Assembly (NCBI GenBank): GCA_013215145.1
Contig: JABSRP010000040.1
Location: 1 to 64,000 of the forward strand
DNA: 64,000 nucleotides
DNA from: Pseudobacteriovorax sp.
GTDB lineage: Bacteria; Bdellovibrionota_B; Oligoflexia; Oligoflexales; Oligoflexaceae
Reading direction: 5' to 3'
Part shown: in pieces, positions 26,100 through 35,389 of the stretch
How positions within the stretch are numbered: the stretch's first letter is position 1
How the letters are laid out: the number at the start of each line of letters is the position of its first letter
The notes under the pieces: generated by a model
What the model was told of the DNA's origin: nothing
Database searches by the model: none
What the model saw: the letters and a program-made list of their open reading frames with translations, nothing else
Program-made: the position numbers and the translations under genes

Positions 26100-27443
26100 T
26101 CACTGAGAGCCCACTGATGAGATTTTAAACTGCCCAGGCTGTAAATTATGTCTAGCCATCAACTTGTAGAAATCAGTCCGGTTGCGTTTGGCAGCACGAG
26201 CCGCCTGACTAACGTTTCCTTTGGCCTGTTTCAGTACTTGAATCAGATACTGGCGCTCAAACTCTGATTTGGCATCTGCGAGAGACGGTTGTGGTTTGAC
26301 ATCATCGGGAATAAGTTGATCTCTAACAGACCCTTCCGAGATCACAGACGAGGTTGCTAGGACAACCAACTTTTCAATCACAGTATATAGCTGGCGGATA
26401 TTCCCTGGCCAGTTGGCTTGGCAAATGAGTTCCAAGGCTTTTGGAGAGAAGGTTTTGACTCGGGGTCGGTTACGACTGGCGATTTTCTGTAGGAAATGCT
26501 TGGCGAGAATAGAAATATCCTCTCGTCTTTCCGATAGCGCCGGTAAACCAATACTGATGACATTGATCAGATAATATAGATCTTCTCTAAAGGCCCCATC
26601 TTGGACTTCGCGAGCTAAGTCCTGACGTGTGGCAGAGATGACTCTGACATCCAAATTCGCTTGATGTCCACTACTACCGTTAGCTCTGAATCCCCGATCA
26701 TCTAAAACCCGAGACAACTTACCTTGGATAGCAGACGGAAGCATGTCGATTTCCTTAAGAAAGATCGAGCCCCCTTTAGCTAAAGCTAACGCTCCTCGAT
26801 TGTCTCTGGTACCATCACCGAACAGCTCAAGGTTTAAGGCCTCTTCATCTTGGTGAGAGCAACTAACGGATATAAAGGGGCCGTAATTGCGACGAGATCC
26901 GGCATGCAACGCTTTCGCCAATATGTCCTTACCGGTACCAGCATCACCGCGAATTAGAACGTGGCTCTCAGATTGCGCAACCAGCTTGGCTTTCTTTAAG
27001 ACTTCCTGCATGACAGGACTTTGGGTCAAAATCTCTGAGGCCCATGCCTTCGGCGATTGGCCATTTTCTTTTCCGCTCTGCGGCAAAGCCTTCTCGATGA
27101 CCTTGAACAGAGTTTCTTTTTCAATGGGCTTGGGTAAAAAGCTGAAGACACCTTTTTGCGTGGCTTCCACAGCCTCTGGAATCGTACCATGGGCCGAAAT
27201 GATAATAACGGGAAGATAAGGTCGTCGTTGTCTAACCTCTTCAAACAGTGTCATACCATCAATCTCATCCATTCTGAGATCGCTGATAAGCAGATCTGGT
27301 TCGAAGATATCGATCTTTTGCAAACAGCTGGCACCGCTTTCCGCAGTATCGACAATATATCCTACCGAACTGATTCGCATTTTTAACAGTTGTAGTAGAC
27401 CCTCATCATCATCCACTAGCAGTATTTTTGCTTTGTTACTCAT
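26100..27443 (-). CDS. glrR: GlrR-like AAA+ response regulator lacking GAFTGA
   Basis: From the ATG at 27443 (GAGGAG upstream) the 447-residue protein has a receiver domain (Asp55), an AAA+ domain with Walker A GDAGTGKD (165-172), and a Fis-type helix-turn-helix. The C-terminus (GNVSQAARAAKRNRTDFYKLMARH) matches enterobacterial GlrR closely. The order kinase-lipoprotein-regulator also matches glrK-yfhG-glrR. Unlike usual NtrC-family activators, the GAFTGA loop is absent: ELFG is followed by DGTRDNRGALALA. The Walker B Asp is also replaced (IFLKEID, Lys230). It may therefore not remodel sigma-54 polymerase and could act with another sigma factor or as a repressor. Confidence 0.88.
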   Translation of the reverse strand: MSNKAKILLVDDDEGLLQLLKMRISSVGYIVDTAESGASCLQKIDIFEPDLLISDLRMDEIDGMTLFEEVRQRRPYLPVIIISAHGTIPEAVEATQKGVFSFLPKPIEKETLFKVIEKALPQSGKENGQSPKAWASEILTQSPVMQEVLKKAKLVAQSESHVLIRGDAGTGKDILAKALHAGSRRNYGPFISVSCSHQDEEALNLELFGDGTRDNRGALALAKGGSIFLKEIDMLPSAIQGKLSRVLDDRGFRANGSSGHQANLDVRVISATRQDLAREVQDGAFREDLYYLINVISIGLPALSERREDISILAKHFLQKIASRNRPRVKTFSPKALELICQANWPGNIRQLYTVIEKLVVLATSSVISEGSVRDQLIPDDVKPQPSLADAKSEFERQYLIQVLKQAKGNVSQAARAAKRNRTDFYKLMARHNLQPGQFKISSVGSQ

Positions 27444-27456
27444 GTCCACTCCTCTT

Positions 27457-27951
27457 TTAACGGGCAACTCTATCGGTTCGTTCCTGAATCTCTTTTTCAA
27501 TCGTTGACAGCGCTCTCAATTTGTCTTTGAGCTTTACAGTTTCTTTTCGTCGCGAGTCAGCAACTTCAAAAAGCTTGTAGGAACGTCGTACACTTAATAA
27601 AAACCATTGTATGGCTAAGCTGGATTCTTCATCAAGGTCTTCACGTCTAGAAATTTTTTCAAAAAGAGCGATGCTTTCCTTATAACTCTTTTCATTTTGG
27701 GGCCGAAGACCAGTCAGCAAGGCGATTTTAAAGTCTGTTTCCCAAGTCTTATCTACCCGTTTTTGTTTCAGAATTGACAATTCTGAAGCGATCTCATCGT
27801 CAGGCTTAACCATAATATTATTGGCATATCTGATCCAGTAAGATAGGTTACTTTTTGGCTGATAACCTGTCTCTTTTAAGACAACAACTGGCTTTGTTAC
27901 ACAACTTTGAGCCAAGTATAGTGAAGCTAACAAAAAAGCTAAATATTTCAT
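27457..27951 (-). CDS. QseG/YfhG-like lipoprotein between glrK and glrR
   Basis: From the ATG at 27951 the 164-residue protein has a lipoprotein signal with lipobox LAQSC and a helical mature part. Its position between the kinase and the regulator is the same as that of yfhG (qseG) in enterobacteria, whose product is an outer-membrane lipoprotein that interacts with the kinase. The start overlaps the glrK stop by four bases (ATGA) with AGGAG upstream; glrR begins 13 bases after its end. Sequence similarity to QseG is not obvious beyond the lipoprotein and helical character, so the name rests on context. Confidence 0.75.
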   Translation of the reverse strand: MKYLAFLLASLYLAQSCVTKPVVVLKETGYQPKSNLSYWIRYANNIMVKPDDEIASELSILKQKRVDKTWETDFKIALLTGLRPQNEKSYKESIALFEKISRREDLDEESSLAIQWFLLSVRRSYKLFEVADSRRKETVKLKDKLRALSTIEKEIQERTDRVAR

Positions 27952-29399
27952 ATAGGCTCCTGACAAAGGGTGGTTTGCGGCAACTTTATCTGAAGGTGCG
28001 CGCCAATGCGCGATTTAAGAATCGCTAGTTCACCCTGATGAGATTCGACACATTCCCTAGCCACAGAAAGACCAAGACCGGTTCCCTTGAGAGGACCCTG
28101 CTTTTTAGCGGTTCCTTGAAAAAACGGTAAAAACACCTTTTCCTGTTCCTCAGTGGGTATCCCTGGACCAGTGTCTTTCACCGCGATAACGAGAGTCTCC
28201 CCTTCAGCAGCATCTACCAAGTCCCAACTAACCTCAACATACCCACCTTCAGGAGTATAATGAACCGCGTTGGAAATAAGGTTATCCAAAGCGGCTTTAA
28301 TCACAGATCGGTCGACATTAACCGTTAGCTCTGCGCCCCGCAGCTTGATACCAATATTTTTGCGGTCTGCAGTTAATAAATGAGCATTAATGGTATCCTG
28401 CACCAGATCACTAACGGAATGATGAGCTTTTTGTAGGGTGTTCTCCCGGGTCATGAGATTGAAATCCAGAAGGTTGTTTATCAAACTCTGGAAGGAATCA
28501 ACCCCTTTACTCAAGATGCCAAGGACCTCCATTTGGCTTTGATTTAGCTTACCCGGAATCTGATCTTCCAGTAGTTCTGTGGCTTCTTTAATCGTCGACA
28601 ATGGTGTTTTCAGCTCATGAGAAATATGACGCAAGAACCGCATTTTTTCTTCGTTGGTCTCGGCTAACTGCTTTCCCAGCCAAGTTAATCGTTTGGCAAC
28701 AGTCTGCAAGTCTCGAGGCCCTTGGATATCAATGCGATGATTAAACTCCCCTTCGCCTAGTCGTCTGATCGCCTTATCAATCTGCTTAAGAGGTTTGAGA
28801 ATCAAAACCATAAAAATCAAAATTAAAAATATCGTGAGAGGTATCAGAGTTACCGCATATGCGACCAACTCAGTGCTCACTTTTTCTGCACGGTCTTTCG
28901 CATGGTTCACACGACTGTTTAGAAACAATGAAACTTCGTTTCGCAGAGTTTTAGCCAAGAAAAACAGTCTCTCAAATCGCGCCAACTCCCCCTTAAAAGC
29001 TTCTGGTTTTGCCTTTAAATCATTGATGGTGGGATGCATGAGATCAACTTCGCCGATCATGATTTCAGCAAGAGGAGAGACTTTATCGACATTGGTTTCC
29101 GAGAGTTTTAAAAGCGACTCACGAACAGAAACATAAGTATCATTGAAGACTCCAAGAAGTTCTTCTTCCTTGAGAAGCTGATACTGCCTTGCCGCCCTCT
29201 CAAGATCGATAAGCTCACCATGAATGGTTTCGCTTTCTTCCGTCAGCAAGACAATAGACGAGGTATCGCGCTCGTGTCGCTTAGCCATGCTGCCAAGAGA
29301 CTCAAAACTTCGCACCAATCCAATCAAGAGCGGCAGCAACACAACCAAGAAGCCGATCAAAACTAAATGTAAAATTGTAGGTGGTTGGATCCGTTTCAT
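27948..29399 (-). CDS. glrK: GlrK-like sensor histidine kinase
   Basis: The 483-residue kinase has a transmembrane segment at about residues 10-28, a helical periplasmic domain to about 178, and a second transmembrane segment (181-200). A HAMP linker follows, then the phospho-acceptor His261 in RHISHELKTPLS, an N box (DNLISNAVHYTP) and G boxes (DTGPGIPTEEQ, GTGLGLSVA). It heads the operon glrK-lipoprotein-glrR. In enterobacteria the homologous system controls the small RNA GlmY and envelope functions; the target here is unknown. All catalytic motifs are intact. Confidence 0.9.
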   Translation of the reverse strand: MKRIQPPTILHLVLIGFLVVLLPLLIGLVRSFESLGSMAKRHERDTSSIVLLTEESETIHGELIDLERAARQYQLLKEEELLGVFNDTYVSVRESLLKLSETNVDKVSPLAEIMIGEVDLMHPTINDLKAKPEAFKGELARFERLFFLAKTLRNEVSLFLNSRVNHAKDRAEKVSTELVAYAVTLIPLTIFLILIFMVLILKPLKQIDKAIRRLGEGEFNHRIDIQGPRDLQTVAKRLTWLGKQLAETNEEKMRFLRHISHELKTPLSTIKEATELLEDQIPGKLNQSQMEVLGILSKGVDSFQSLINNLLDFNLMTRENTLQKAHHSVSDLVQDTINAHLLTADRKNIGIKLRGAELTVNVDRSVIKAALDNLISNAVHYTPEGGYVEVSWDLVDAAEGETLVIAVKDTGPGIPTEEQEKVFLPFFQGTAKKQGPLKGTGLGLSVARECVESHQGELAILKSRIGAHLQIKLPQTTLCQEPI

Positions 29400-29509
29400 G
29401 CGTCATCCTGATGCAATTAAACCGAGTCACTTTAGCATTTTCCGCGACGAAAACCCACGGAAACTTTGATAATCTGGATCATGGCATATAAATGACAGTA
29501 ACGACTAGA

Positions 29510-29545
29510 GAAAAGGCACTGTGAGACTCGATTAATTGAGCCTCA
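29510..29545 (-). terminator. Probable terminator of the 33-haem cytochrome operon
   Basis: On the minus strand, about 30 bases after the cytochrome stop, an eight-bp stem with one G-U pair (29538-29545 with 29522-29529) and an eight-base loop is followed by a short T-rich stretch (plus-strand A run 29511-29514). It separates the cytochrome operon from glrK. Confidence 0.5.
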
Positions 29546-29574
29546 ATCGCCGAGAAAAGCCAAAATTGTTCAGT

Positions 29575-32337
29575 TTATTTGAACGAAAATGGGTTGTGGC
29601 ACTGCTCGCAGTTGTCAAAACGAGAGCTAGCATGACTTGGCGTCGTCACACTTTGTGCATCGGCCGCATGGCAACCGATACAATCAATTGGTAGGGCTTG
29701 ATAATTGCCCTGATTGTGACAGCTTCGACAGTCCGTAAGGCGGTGAGCTCCGCGAAGTGGAAATTGCGTCAAATCATGGCTAAATGTTGTTGCATGCCAA
29801 AAGTTTTGCGTATGACAGTCCTGACAGGGCTGTAAAAAGCCGTTGTGCGGATCATCTTGGCTATGACACACAGTACAATCGTCGCTAGCGCCTTTTAACA
29901 CACGATCGTTGATGTGACACTCATCACAGCCCAAGAGCAGATGCACTCCTTTAAGGGTGAAGTCGCGATGGAAGTTATCTGCATTCTCCCAACCGGCTTC
30001 GGTGTGGCACTTGGTGCAACGAGCACCGTTTGCTCCTTTATGTGGATCCGTATGACAAGCAGCGCAATTTTTAGTCTTCAGTTCGGGAAAGGCAAATTTT
30101 CCTTTCCTATTTTTCGGCCCCTGCTTAAATCGTTTTTTAGTTGGAACGTGACATTCCTTACAATCGACTTTCTTATGCTTGTATCTAAGCTTAAAACGTG
30201 TCTTATTGTGATCAAAAGGCTTTCTTTGTGTCCAGTTTTTCGTCACATGGCATTCCGCACAAGGCTTAGAATAAAACTTCTTACGGAACATATCCTTGTG
30301 TTCGTTGACGTGACAGTTTTCGCAGAATCCCTTATTTTTGCCCGGAAATTGGAATTTATGAGCAACCTTAGGTGGGTTTGTCGGTAGTTTTTTATTTGTT
30401 TTCACATGGCATTCGAAGCAATTATTTTTGATCTTCGCATGTTTACCCGTTAACTTGAAGTCAGTAAGGTTGTGATTGAAAGGCTTCCGCTTTTTGAAGT
30501 TTACCGTAGTATGGCACTCGCGACAGGATGTCTTGGCAATAAACTCTTTGCTAAATTGATTTCTATGAACGTTCGTATGACAGTTTTCACAATAGCCTGC
30601 TTTCGCATATTTAAAGATGAATTTGTGTGCGACTTTAGGAGGCTTCGTCGGGAGCTTTTTCTTTGTCGGAATATGGCATTTTACGCAGTTGTTTGCGATC
30701 TTTTTATGGGCCCCAGTGATTTTGTAGTCTGTGGTATTGTGATTGAAAGGCTTCCTTTTCACGAAATCGTTGGTGGTGTGACAGACAGCACAGGGCTTTG
30801 CCGCGAACTCTTTTGAGAATTGCTTTTTGTGAACGTTCACATGGCAGTTGTCACAGAAGCCTCGTTTAAAGCCTGGGAACTTATAAACTTCTTTTCCTTT
30901 TACCACATGACAAGACTTGCAATCCTGTTGAGCATGCTTTCCCGTTAACGGGAATCTCGTCTTATTGTGAAAGCTTTTATCCCCCCGTAACATACTACTG
31001 GCAGCCTTGATTTCCCAACCCTTAGGAGTATGGCAATTGGCACATTTTACACCTTTAAACCGCTGGTGAAACTCTTTAGAATGCGGACTACGATGACAGA
31101 CCTCGCAGGTTTTTTGAGGTAAGTTCGCGAAATGATACTTTCTTAACGTATTCGGTGGACCAACTTTCTTTCCTGATTGAGTGACATGACAATCAAAACA
31201 CTGATTTTTTTTGTGTTTGCCGTCAATAGGAAACCTAGTTTGGGTGTTATGATTGAATTTAAGGTCTTGTTTCCATGAGTTTTCCATGTGACACTGAGCA
31301 CAGTTATCTAAAGGACCAAGACGCGGGGATTTTCTGTTACCGAAGCCATGATAATCGGCGTGACAAGACTTACAATCCTGATTCAATCCCACCCAGCGAT
31401 AATCGCCTTTCTTAGAACGATTCACAGAACTTGACTGCTTATGACAGTCGATGCAATTGGTACGAGCGTGGGCACCTCTGAGGGGAAAGGTTGTGACTTT
31501 GTGGTTGAAGTTCTTTATGGGCCATTCTATTTGGTTATGACAGGTAGCGCAATTACCACCTCGGAACTTAGGTGAGAGATTGGTTTTGTGTTGATCCACA
31601 TGGCAGGTTAAGCACTTTTTCGTTTTTAATTCAGGAAAATCGTACTTGGCGGATGCCTTACCTTTAGGAGCGTGGCACTTTTCGCAGGAAATTTTGCTAT
31701 GAGTGCCAATCAGAGCGTAACCAGTTTCCTTCTTGTGATCAAACTCTTTAGCTTGCTTCCAATCTACAACGTTATGACAGGTACTACACTCAACCTTAGC
31801 AAACTTACCTTTGAAAAAGTGAATATCGTCGTCCATATGACAACTTTTGCAGGAGTCCGACGTTCCGAAGAATCGGATCTCATTTTGCCTAATCTTTTTT
31901 TTCGTCCGTTTTTGTGTATGACATTCAGCGCATTCTACTCCCTTGTGTCCGCCTTCAAGCTTAAAACCAGTCCTATTATGGTCAAAGTTTTTTTGATCGA
32001 AGCGTACAGCGTTGTAGTCTCGGCCTTTATGATCCTTGTGACAATCAATACAGTCTTTTCCACCCATTAAGCCGTGAAAGCTCTGTTTAGATAGTACCTG
32101 TTTTTTGATTCCAGTATGACAATCCATACACAATTTGTTAGGGACACCACCTGCCGGTTCGTGACACTTCAAACAGTCCTTATGCTCGAGATGTTCATGA
32201 CCTTTCATAAGAGGACCAGGGGCAAGGAGCTTGTTCAATAGCCCTTCAAATTTCTTTGAATCACTCTGTTGCTGCGTCCAACCCGGCTGACTGAACATCA
32301 TGAGCAGTATCAATCCTATGATTTTACTAAAGCTCTT
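29575..32337 (-). CDS. Secreted 33-haem c-type cytochrome
   Basis: I count 33 CxxCH haem-attachment motifs over about 920 residues, all intact. The TTG at 32337 is the likely start: AAGGA lies nine bases upstream, and it gives a signal peptide (LKSFSKIIGLILLMMFSQPGW). Longer starts would run into the preceding gene. The mature protein is rich in Lys and His. Many spacer His residues (FNHN, FDHN, KPFNHN) recur at regular intervals and can act as distal haem ligands. Modules of about 65-80 residues with CENCH, CxECH and a PPKVAHKF linker repeat in tandem near the middle. It should be a long periplasmic or extracellular electron wire. It overlaps the end of the beta-barrel gene by 11 bases. Confidence 0.93.
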   Translation of the reverse strand, partial: KSFSKIIGLILLMMFSQPGWTQQQSDSKKFEGLLNKLLAPGPLMKGHEHLEHKDCLKCHEPAGGVPNKLCMDCHTGIKKQVLSKQSFHGLMGGKDCIDCHKDHKGRDYNAVRFDQKNFDHNRTGFKLEGGHKGVECAECHTQKRTKKKIRQNEIRFFGTSDSCKSCHMDDDIHFFKGKFAKVECSTCHNVVDWKQAKEFDHKKETGYALIGTHSKISCEKCHAPKGKASAKYDFPELKTKKCLTCHVDQHKTNLSPKFRGGNCATCHNQIEWPIKNFNHKVTTFPLRGAHARTNCIDCHKQSSSVNRSKKGDYRWVGLNQDCKSCHADYHGFGNRKSPRLGPLDNCAQCHMENSWKQDLKFNHNTQTRFPIDGKHKKNQCFDCHVTQSGKKVGPPNTLRKYHFANLPQKTCEVCHRSPHSKEFHQRFKGVKCANCHTPKGWEIKAASSMLRGDKSFHNKTRFPLTGKHAQQDCKSCHVVKGKEVYKFPGFKRGFCDNCHVNVHKKQFSKEFAAKPCAVCHTTNDFVKRKPFNHNTTDYKITGAHKKIANNCVKCHIPTKKKLPTKPPKVAHKFIFKYAKAGYCENCHTNVHRNQFSKEFIAKTSCRECHTTVNFKKRKPFNHNLTDFKLTGKHAKIKNNCFECHVKTNKKLPTNPPKVAHKFQFPGKNKGFCENCHVNEHKDMFRKKFYSKPCAECHVTKNWTQRKPFDHNKTRFKLRYKHKKVDCKECHVPTKKRFKQGPKNRKGKFAFPELKTKNCAACHTDPHKGANGARCTKCHTEAGWENADNFHRDFTLKGVHLLLGCDECHINDRVLKGASDDCTVCHSQDDPHNGFLQPCQDCHTQNFWHATTFSHDLTQFPLRGAHRLTDCRSCHNQGNYQALPIDCIGCHAADAQSVTTPSHASSRFDNCEQCHNPFSFK

Positions 32338-33676
32338 CAAATGTTGGTGTCCTTCTCCGAATGGGTGACGTTGCCTCTGTTCCAAAACGATAGCCAATCA
32401 TAAACATAAACGAAGATATCGATCGATCTTCTGCTGAAGACTGGCTATAACCCAAAGAACCCCTTGTTTTATCAGATAAATAGAATCCTAATTCAGTGCC
32501 TATGGTACTTGGGTTAAATTCCTCTCCCGAGTCGGATTTTTCTTGCTCCTGGGTATAACTCACCAAAAAATCCCAGCTCTTACTATAGTAAGACGCTTGG
32601 GTATAAATGTAGGTATCGTCACTTAAAAAATCGTCTTTGATACCATATCGGAGCGCTAGAGAAAGTCTCTTCTTTAACAAACCGTTATAACTGATCCCTA
32701 CATAATAGTGCTGAGATGATAGACCATCGATAGATCGCTTGGCGTTGCCATAAAATACCCTGGATTGTAATGATTTATTGATTCTGTACTGATAGGTAAG
32801 CCGTGCAGCAGTCAGAGTACTTGGTTCCAATTCGTCTCTTATCTCTCGATTGATCCGGTAGTCTTCCGCGGTGATTCTGTTAGCCGTGATTCTAACACGA
32901 TGCCGTGCACTGTAATATGCGTAAGTTAAAAAACCTCGTCTTAGGTTGGACGATGGAGCTAGGTCGGTATCAATCAGAGTACTTATTCGATGTTTCAATC
33001 CGAGATTAAACACACCTTGATGAAAAAAGAAAACACGGTTGATAAATTCGTTTAATTCAAAACTCGGCGCCTGAGCTACGCTGTTGGTCATATAGGTACT
33101 TGTCCCATCCATTCCTCCTTTTTTTTCATAAACTAGAAACGCGCCACCCTGATTACCGTCAAACCCTCTGACGTCTGGGTTAATACTTGCCGGCGTAACA
33201 ATATCTTCTGCTGCCAATCCAAGAAATCCAACTAATCTGAGGTTTTTTGTAAATCGATAGCCATAACTTCCGCCGTCGTTGGCAATGATTCCCGCTTCTG
33301 AGACAGAAAATCGGCCAATTTCGAAAAAGGAACGATTCCGCTCCCAAGGTCTTTTATAGGCTGCTTCTCTGACCTGTAGAGTATTTTCTGCCTCCAGGGA
33401 CTGTATCTCAGACTGTGACTTTCCAAAGAAATCATAGCGATCCCTAGCATCGACGCTAATATAATCATCCTTACGTGTCAGTCCATCCACATCCATTTTG
33501 AGTCGAGACGAAAGGACTTGGATATCATTGGTTTCACCCTGGATGTCGCCTGGGAAATCTACCTTACTGCTCACACCTCCAATCCGCGCACTTCCGGAGT
33601 ACTCGGCCGCACTTAGAGGAGTGCTAGCTAGCATTAAGAGGGCAGAACATAGATATAGGCAACAAGATTTCATCAT
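32327..33676 (-). CDS. Outer-membrane beta-barrel protein of the cytochrome operon
   Basis: The roughly 449-residue protein has a signal peptide (ALLMLASTPLSAA-EY). The mature part shows alternating aromatic/hydrophobic and polar residues with short turns, typical of outer-membrane barrels. Late strands such as RVFYGNAKRSI, SLALRYGIK and FMFMIGYRFG support this. The length could make a barrel of about 18-22 strands. It contains no CxxCH motif. It lies between a dihaem lipoprotein gene and the 33-haem cytochrome gene, so it is a candidate sheath or pore for the cytochrome, by analogy with MtrB-type porins. No sequence match to MtrB (its N-terminal CxxC) is seen. Confidence 0.8.
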   Translation of the reverse strand: MMKSCCLYLCSALLMLASTPLSAAEYSGSARIGGVSSKVDFPGDIQGETNDIQVLSSRLKMDVDGLTRKDDYISVDARDRYDFFGKSQSEIQSLEAENTLQVREAAYKRPWERNRSFFEIGRFSVSEAGIIANDGGSYGYRFTKNLRLVGFLGLAAEDIVTPASINPDVRGFDGNQGGAFLVYEKKGGMDGTSTYMTNSVAQAPSFELNEFINRVFFFHQGVFNLGLKHRISTLIDTDLAPSSNLRRGFLTYAYYSARHRVRITANRITAEDYRINREIRDELEPSTLTAARLTYQYRINKSLQSRVFYGNAKRSIDGLSSQHYYVGISYNGLLKKRLSLALRYGIKDDFLSDDTYIYTQASYYSKSWDFLVSYTQEQEKSDSGEEFNPSTIGTELGFYLSDKTRGSLGYSQSSAEDRSISSFMFMIGYRFGTEATSPIRRRTPTFEEL

Positions 33677-33700
33677 CAATTCACTTACGAGTCGACATGA

Positions 33701-33922
33701 TTATATGGGGTCCCAAGTTGGAAATTTATGACATTGCACACAATCTCCAGCAGTCGGATGAGGCGCCGGAGGTCTCGTATCCGCATGACAAACGTTACAC
33801 TCCGTGAAAGTGCTATGACTCAAACGCTGAGATGGTGATTGCAATGTCTCAAAAGCCTCCGGTGTACGATTACCGCAGCCGAAGGCAAGAATATTTATCA
33901 TCACGATCACAAACCATTTCAT
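33701..33922 (-). CDS. Small dihaem c-type cytochrome lipoprotein
   Basis: This 73-residue protein has a lipoprotein signal (lipobox LAFGC, Cys16) and two haem motifs, CNVCH and CVQCH, separated by a Pro/His-rich linker. It would be anchored on a membrane facing the periplasm and carry electrons between the inner-membrane donor and the large cytochrome. The ATG overlaps the flavoprotein stop by four bases (ATGA). It is among the smallest dihaem proteins one could expect, and complete. Confidence 0.85.
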   Translation of the reverse strand: MKWFVIVMINILAFGCGNRTPEAFETLQSPSQRLSHSTFTECNVCHADTRPPAPHPTAGDCVQCHKFPTWDPI

Positions 33923-35265
33923 CCGGCTTTCACGGCCTCCCCATGTTTTGTATCAATTTTGACTCCTAGGCTCTCCAAAAATTTGAACGGCAATTCGGCT
34001 CCCGCAAAAATAAACAAGTAATCATTTTGGAGTCTTAGTTTCTGTCCATCCTTATCCACAACTACGTGATCAGGCTGAACCTCGGTCACAGAGGTATTCC
34101 ACGAGATCACAACTTGTTTTTTTTCGGCCATCTCGAAGATGATCTTTTGATTCTCTTCGTTGCAGCGATCAAGTTGATCCCCTCTGACCAGAAGGAATAC
34201 TTTATTGCGGCGGCTTGGTTTTGCCAGATACTGAGCGGCCTCGACTCCTGCATTACCACCACCTACAACGGCTATCCATTGACCCTGGTACTGATCAGGA
34301 TCCAAAAGATTGTAAGTCACCTTTATGGATTCTTCATTTGGGACTCCTAGTTTTCTCGGACTCCCGCGAACACCCATGCACATGATGACTTTTTTTGCTT
34401 TGATGATACCGTCACTGGTTTCCACATGGAAAATACCACTCTGCTTCGAGAGATTGATAAATTTGACGTTCTCTTTAATTCTCAGTTTTTTCTGTTTCCT
34501 TACCCCATTCCAGACAGCAAGAATCTCTTCTTTGGAGACTTTATTCTTTGGAAATTTGATGGGCCCAATTCCAGGTAATTCTAGAGGGTAAGACATGACG
34601 ACCTTTTGTTTGGGGAAGTTATAAATGGTTCCGCCAAACTTTGCTTGCTCGATGCACAAATAATTAGCACCAACCGATGCCGCCGCTAGAGATGCGGCCA
34701 ATCCAGCCGGACCTGCGCCTACAACAAGAATGTCGACATCGGCCTGCCCGTTGACACTGCCCGCGCTTTTTGCGGCATGTTCGACTGCCGTCTTTCCTTG
34801 CTTCACAGCGTTTCGAATCAACCCCATCCCCCCGAGCTCACCCGCAATGTACAGCCCGGTGACATTAGTCTCAAAGTGAGAGTTAATCCGAGGAAGTTGC
34901 ATTCCCCTTTCCTTGGTCCCGAATACGAGTTTGATCGCATCCATAGGGCAAGCCACCTCACACTCCCCATGGCCAACACATTTCGTTGGCTCAATGAGAA
35001 CGGCTTTGTGGTTGATTAGCTTGAGGATTTCACCTTCAGGGCAAGCCGATACACAGGCACCGCAGCCACTACATAGTCGTGGGTCGATCTGAGGATGCAG
35101 CGTCATAGGCTGATCCATCTTTTTTTCTTGGGTATCTTTCCATTTTCTCTTAGCGACTTGCTGTTCTTTTTCCCGCTTTCTTACGCCATGCCAGCTCAGA
35201 TAAACGAAAAACAAGACCCCAAATAGCCAGAGGTATTCCGTAAAATAATAATACAGCTTAACCAT
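33919..35265 (-). CDS. Membrane-anchored ferredoxin-FAD-NAD(P) oxidoreductase
   Basis: The 448-residue protein has one N-terminal transmembrane segment (about 8-24). A dicluster ferredoxin region follows, with C65-C68-C71-C75 and then C96-xx-H99-xx-C102-xxx-C106, the usual Cys at 99 being His. Next comes a thioredoxin-reductase-like part with FAD motif DILVVGAGPAGLA (about 178-190) and NAD(P) motif AVVGGGNAGVEAA. A segment before the FAD motif (NVTGLYIAGELGGMGLIRNA) resembles the C-terminal FAD-binding signature of such enzymes, as if permuted or duplicated. No CxxC redox disulfide is seen in the NAD domain. It should pass electrons between NAD(P)H, FAD and Fe-S at the cytoplasmic face, feeding the neighbouring cytochromes. 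Confidence 0.87.
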   Translation of the reverse strand: MVKLYYYFTEYLWLFGVLFFVYLSWHGVRKREKEQQVAKRKWKDTQEKKMDQPMTLHPQIDPRLCSGCGACVSACPEGEILKLINHKAVLIEPTKCVGHGECEVACPMDAIKLVFGTKERGMQLPRINSHFETNVTGLYIAGELGGMGLIRNAVKQGKTAVEHAAKSAGSVNGQADVDILVVGAGPAGLAASLAAASVGANYLCIEQAKFGGTIYNFPKQKVVMSYPLELPGIGPIKFPKNKVSKEEILAVWNGVRKQKKLRIKENVKFINLSKQSGIFHVETSDGIIKAKKVIMCMGVRGSPRKLGVPNEESIKVTYNLLDPDQYQGQWIAVVGGGNAGVEAAQYLAKPSRRNKVFLLVRGDQLDRCNEENQKIIFEMAEKKQVVISWNTSVTEVQPDHVVVDKDGQKLRLQNDYLFIFAGAELPFKFLESLGVKIDTKHGEAVKAG

Positions 35266-35389
35266 GTCACCCTCTAAGTCTTCTGAATACCGTTTCGTCA
35301 GATTTAAGGAAACATTTAAGCTATTTGAATCACAATAAAAGGAAAAAGCACAGGCGGAGTAGACGGATGGACGTTGTTCCTAAACACCA

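Noticed and set aside
29914-32070. Several plus-strand frames of 114-157 codons opposite the 33-haem cytochrome
   Set aside because: They arise from the repeated codons of the haem modules read backwards; no start signals or families.
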